Below the pieces are notes generated by a model, which made no database searches, was not told the DNA's origin, and worked only from the letters and a program-made list of their open reading frames with translations. From the NCBI GenBank assembly GCA_947646735.1, contig CANTFK010000288.1, forward strand, positions 1-52,084: a stretch of 52,084 nt of DNA, read 5' to 3'. Source of the DNA: Peronospora farinosa (Eukaryota > Oomycota > Peronosporomycetes > Peronosporales > Peronosporaceae). Shown here one piece after another: positions 50,706-52,084 of the stretch. Made by a program: the position numbers and the translations under genes. Numbering within the stretch: position 1 is the first letter of the stretch; each line of letters begins with the position of its first letter.

Positions 50706-50954
50706 TTACACCGAAGCAGGGAACGATGCAGCAATCGCAGACGACTTGGACGTCGAGTGATGGGAAAATGGGATCTTGGAAGGCAGGGACGAGACTACAG
50801 ACGTAGATAAACTATCCACGTCTACCGAAATATACACCACCGGAGCAGGCGCGCGAGCACTACCGAAGTCCATCGTCTCCTGTGACTTCATATTAAACTT
50901 TATGCTGGACACAGCGGGTGTCATACGGGTGTCACGCTCCATCTCGTAGACCAT
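50706..50954 (-). CDS. Hypothetical short protein
   Basis: 82 residues from an ATG at 50954, with a Ser-rich second half (SLSTSVVSSLPSKIPFSHHS). No domain. Could be a chance frame. Confidence 0.2.
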   Translation of the reverse strand: MVYEMERDTRMTPAVSSIKFNMKSQETMDFGSARAPAPVVYISVDVDSLSTSVVSSLPSKIPFSHHSTSKSSAIAASFPASV

Positions 50955-51188
50955 TTCTTCGGTCTAGAAAAGATCTACAGCAAGCTCGTATAACTTGAGA
51001 ACGACATTAGTTCACCTTACGGCGCATGTACTTGGACCGCGTATTGTATCTCTAATCTTGTCGTGCTTTTTACGAATCTGGAGCACAACTTGATAGATTA
51101 ATCACGTTCGTTCCCTATAGATCAGTCAGCTTGATCTCTTACCTCGGAAAATCCTTGGTAATTTATCACGCCGAAGTTCTAAAAGCAA

Positions 51189-51509
51189 ATGGGTATGCGA
51201 TCAAAGCGCACAAAGGCAAACATGAGTCGCTGCGATTCAAACGCATCAATAATCGCTCTTTTCTGCTATAAATTTACGCACCCAAGCAATCAATTAGCAG
51301 TAAGAAATCAAACAAGCAACACAACCACCACCTCGAGGACCTTGAGCACCAATGCAACTTCTGGTAGCGAAAAGAACAGCGTTTCTCCTCCGCAGCGAAA
51401 AAAGCGAGATCTTCTCAAGTTAGATCTGCAGGTCGCGACCTGCATTTTAGATTCGGCTGATGAACATTGTGAAATTGGACCATCCCATTCATATGGTCGT
51501 TCCGCTTAA
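51189..51509 (+). CDS. Hypothetical Thr/Ser-rich protein
   Basis: 106 residues from an ATG. Middle part is Asn/Thr/Ser rich (TSNTTTTSRTLSTNATSGS), followed by a basic patch (PQRKKRDLLKLDL). No family recognised. Confidence 0.25.
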   Translation: MGMRSKRTKANMSRCDSNASIIALFCYKFTHPSNQLAVRNQTSNTTTTSRTLSTNATSGSEKNSVSPPQRKKRDLLKLDLQVATCILDSADEHCEIGPSHSYGRSA

Positions 51510-51732
51510 CTCCTCCAACTCGACGGCATCATCTTTAATAAGATGTAACAACAGGGTCGCCTGTAGTATTTAATGTACTGCTACTCGAGAACACATGGGG
51601 TGATTCATTCAAGAAGTGGTTGCTCGATATAGACCCTTCCTGTTTTATTAAAAAAGCTGAAGCTGGAATACGCAGTACAGTCATTATCGTTTGTGAATAG
51701 TTAAAGGTGTTCGTCTTTTGCTCAACATGTTC

Positions 51733-52084
51733 TGTAACAGGGTACCTAGTTACACGTAAACATTAAGTAATATACTTAATGTTCGGTCTAAAAGTATCCA
51801 TGATTACTTTTGACCAGTCACTTGGGTGCGATACACAAATGTGATCCACCCTCGTGAATGTGATATCCATTTATGGATTCACATGAGAAGGGATGACGCT
51901 AGTTGAAGCTAGGCATCGCGGCGTCTCAAAAGGACATCAGTTGCGATCTTTAATCTAGATTTAAGATCATGCGACAGGATACGCTTCTAAAGAGTCGCGT
52001 ATCCGATCTATCTATCTAAATATATATATATATATATATATATAGCCAATCAGTAGTTAAATATATATTTAGTTATAATTAATT
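51733..52084 (+). mobile_element. LTR D, inverted Gypsy-2-type LTR, cut by window end
   Basis: It starts TGTAACAGGGTACC, the reverse complement of the end of LTR B, and matches B over its length, including ACATTAAGTAATATACTTAATGT and a TA microsatellite near 52020-52044. Its orientation is opposite to A, B and C. What lies beyond is not in the window. Confidence 0.88.

Overview
The window is the left end of a chromosome from a eukaryote. It opens with an uninterrupted array of CCCTAAA (TTTAGGG on the G-rich strand). I infer an oomycete, most likely a Peronosporales-type genome such as Phytophthora, from three things together: this telomere repeat, Gypsy elements with two RNase H domains, and chromodomain Gypsy plus Copia elements packed between decayed genes. 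The species cannot be named from the sequence. No ordinary, clearly intact housekeeping gene is visible. This is subtelomeric accessory DNA.

Layout. 1-6243: telomere, a solo terminal unit, an internal telomere block, then an apparently intact Penelope-like retroelement (PLE) without a GIY-YIG endonuclease, then a third telomere block. Its two reading frames overlap through a textbook -1 frameshift signal, and each of its three terminal units carries a hammerhead-ribozyme-like fold. 6244-15623: an old Gypsy relic (here Gypsy-0) split by a Copia element (7078-14357, target duplication GGCAG). The Copia element was itself hit by two solo LTRs (target duplications GACG and AAGG). 15624-29060: a 1.9-kb palindrome of LTR sequence whose right arm is the 5' LTR of a Gypsy element (Gypsy-1, + strand) with gag, protease, RT, two RNase H domains, integrase and a long antisense reading frame before its 3' LTR. 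29798-30378: a solo LTR with target duplication CTTGT. 30550-31730: a decayed choline-transporter-like gene. 32672-33531: a Uma2-type PD-(D/E)XK nuclease frame followed by an out-of-frame C2H2 zinc finger. 35215-35409: a LINE RT scrap cut off by an LTR. 35410-43763: a chromodomain Gypsy element (Gypsy-2, minus strand), also with an antisense reading frame, here overlapping its chromodomain. 43764-52084: low-complexity inverted repeats, a SAP-like small protein gene, ankyrin and acidic-tail relics, and finally an inverted copy of the Gypsy-2-type LTR running off the window.

How the parts work together. The PLE fits the model in which RNA ending in C-rich telomere repeats anneals to the G-rich 3' end of the chromosome and is copied there without an endonuclease: its sense strand points away from the terminus and telomere repeats lie on both sides. 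The strongest candidates for something undescribed are (1) the PLE's combination of telomere priming, hammerhead fold and -1 frameshift, (2) antisense reading frames in the same place in two unrelated Gypsy lineages, (3) an LTR family built of hairpins with compensatory base changes, and (4) the Uma2 nuclease next to a zinc finger.
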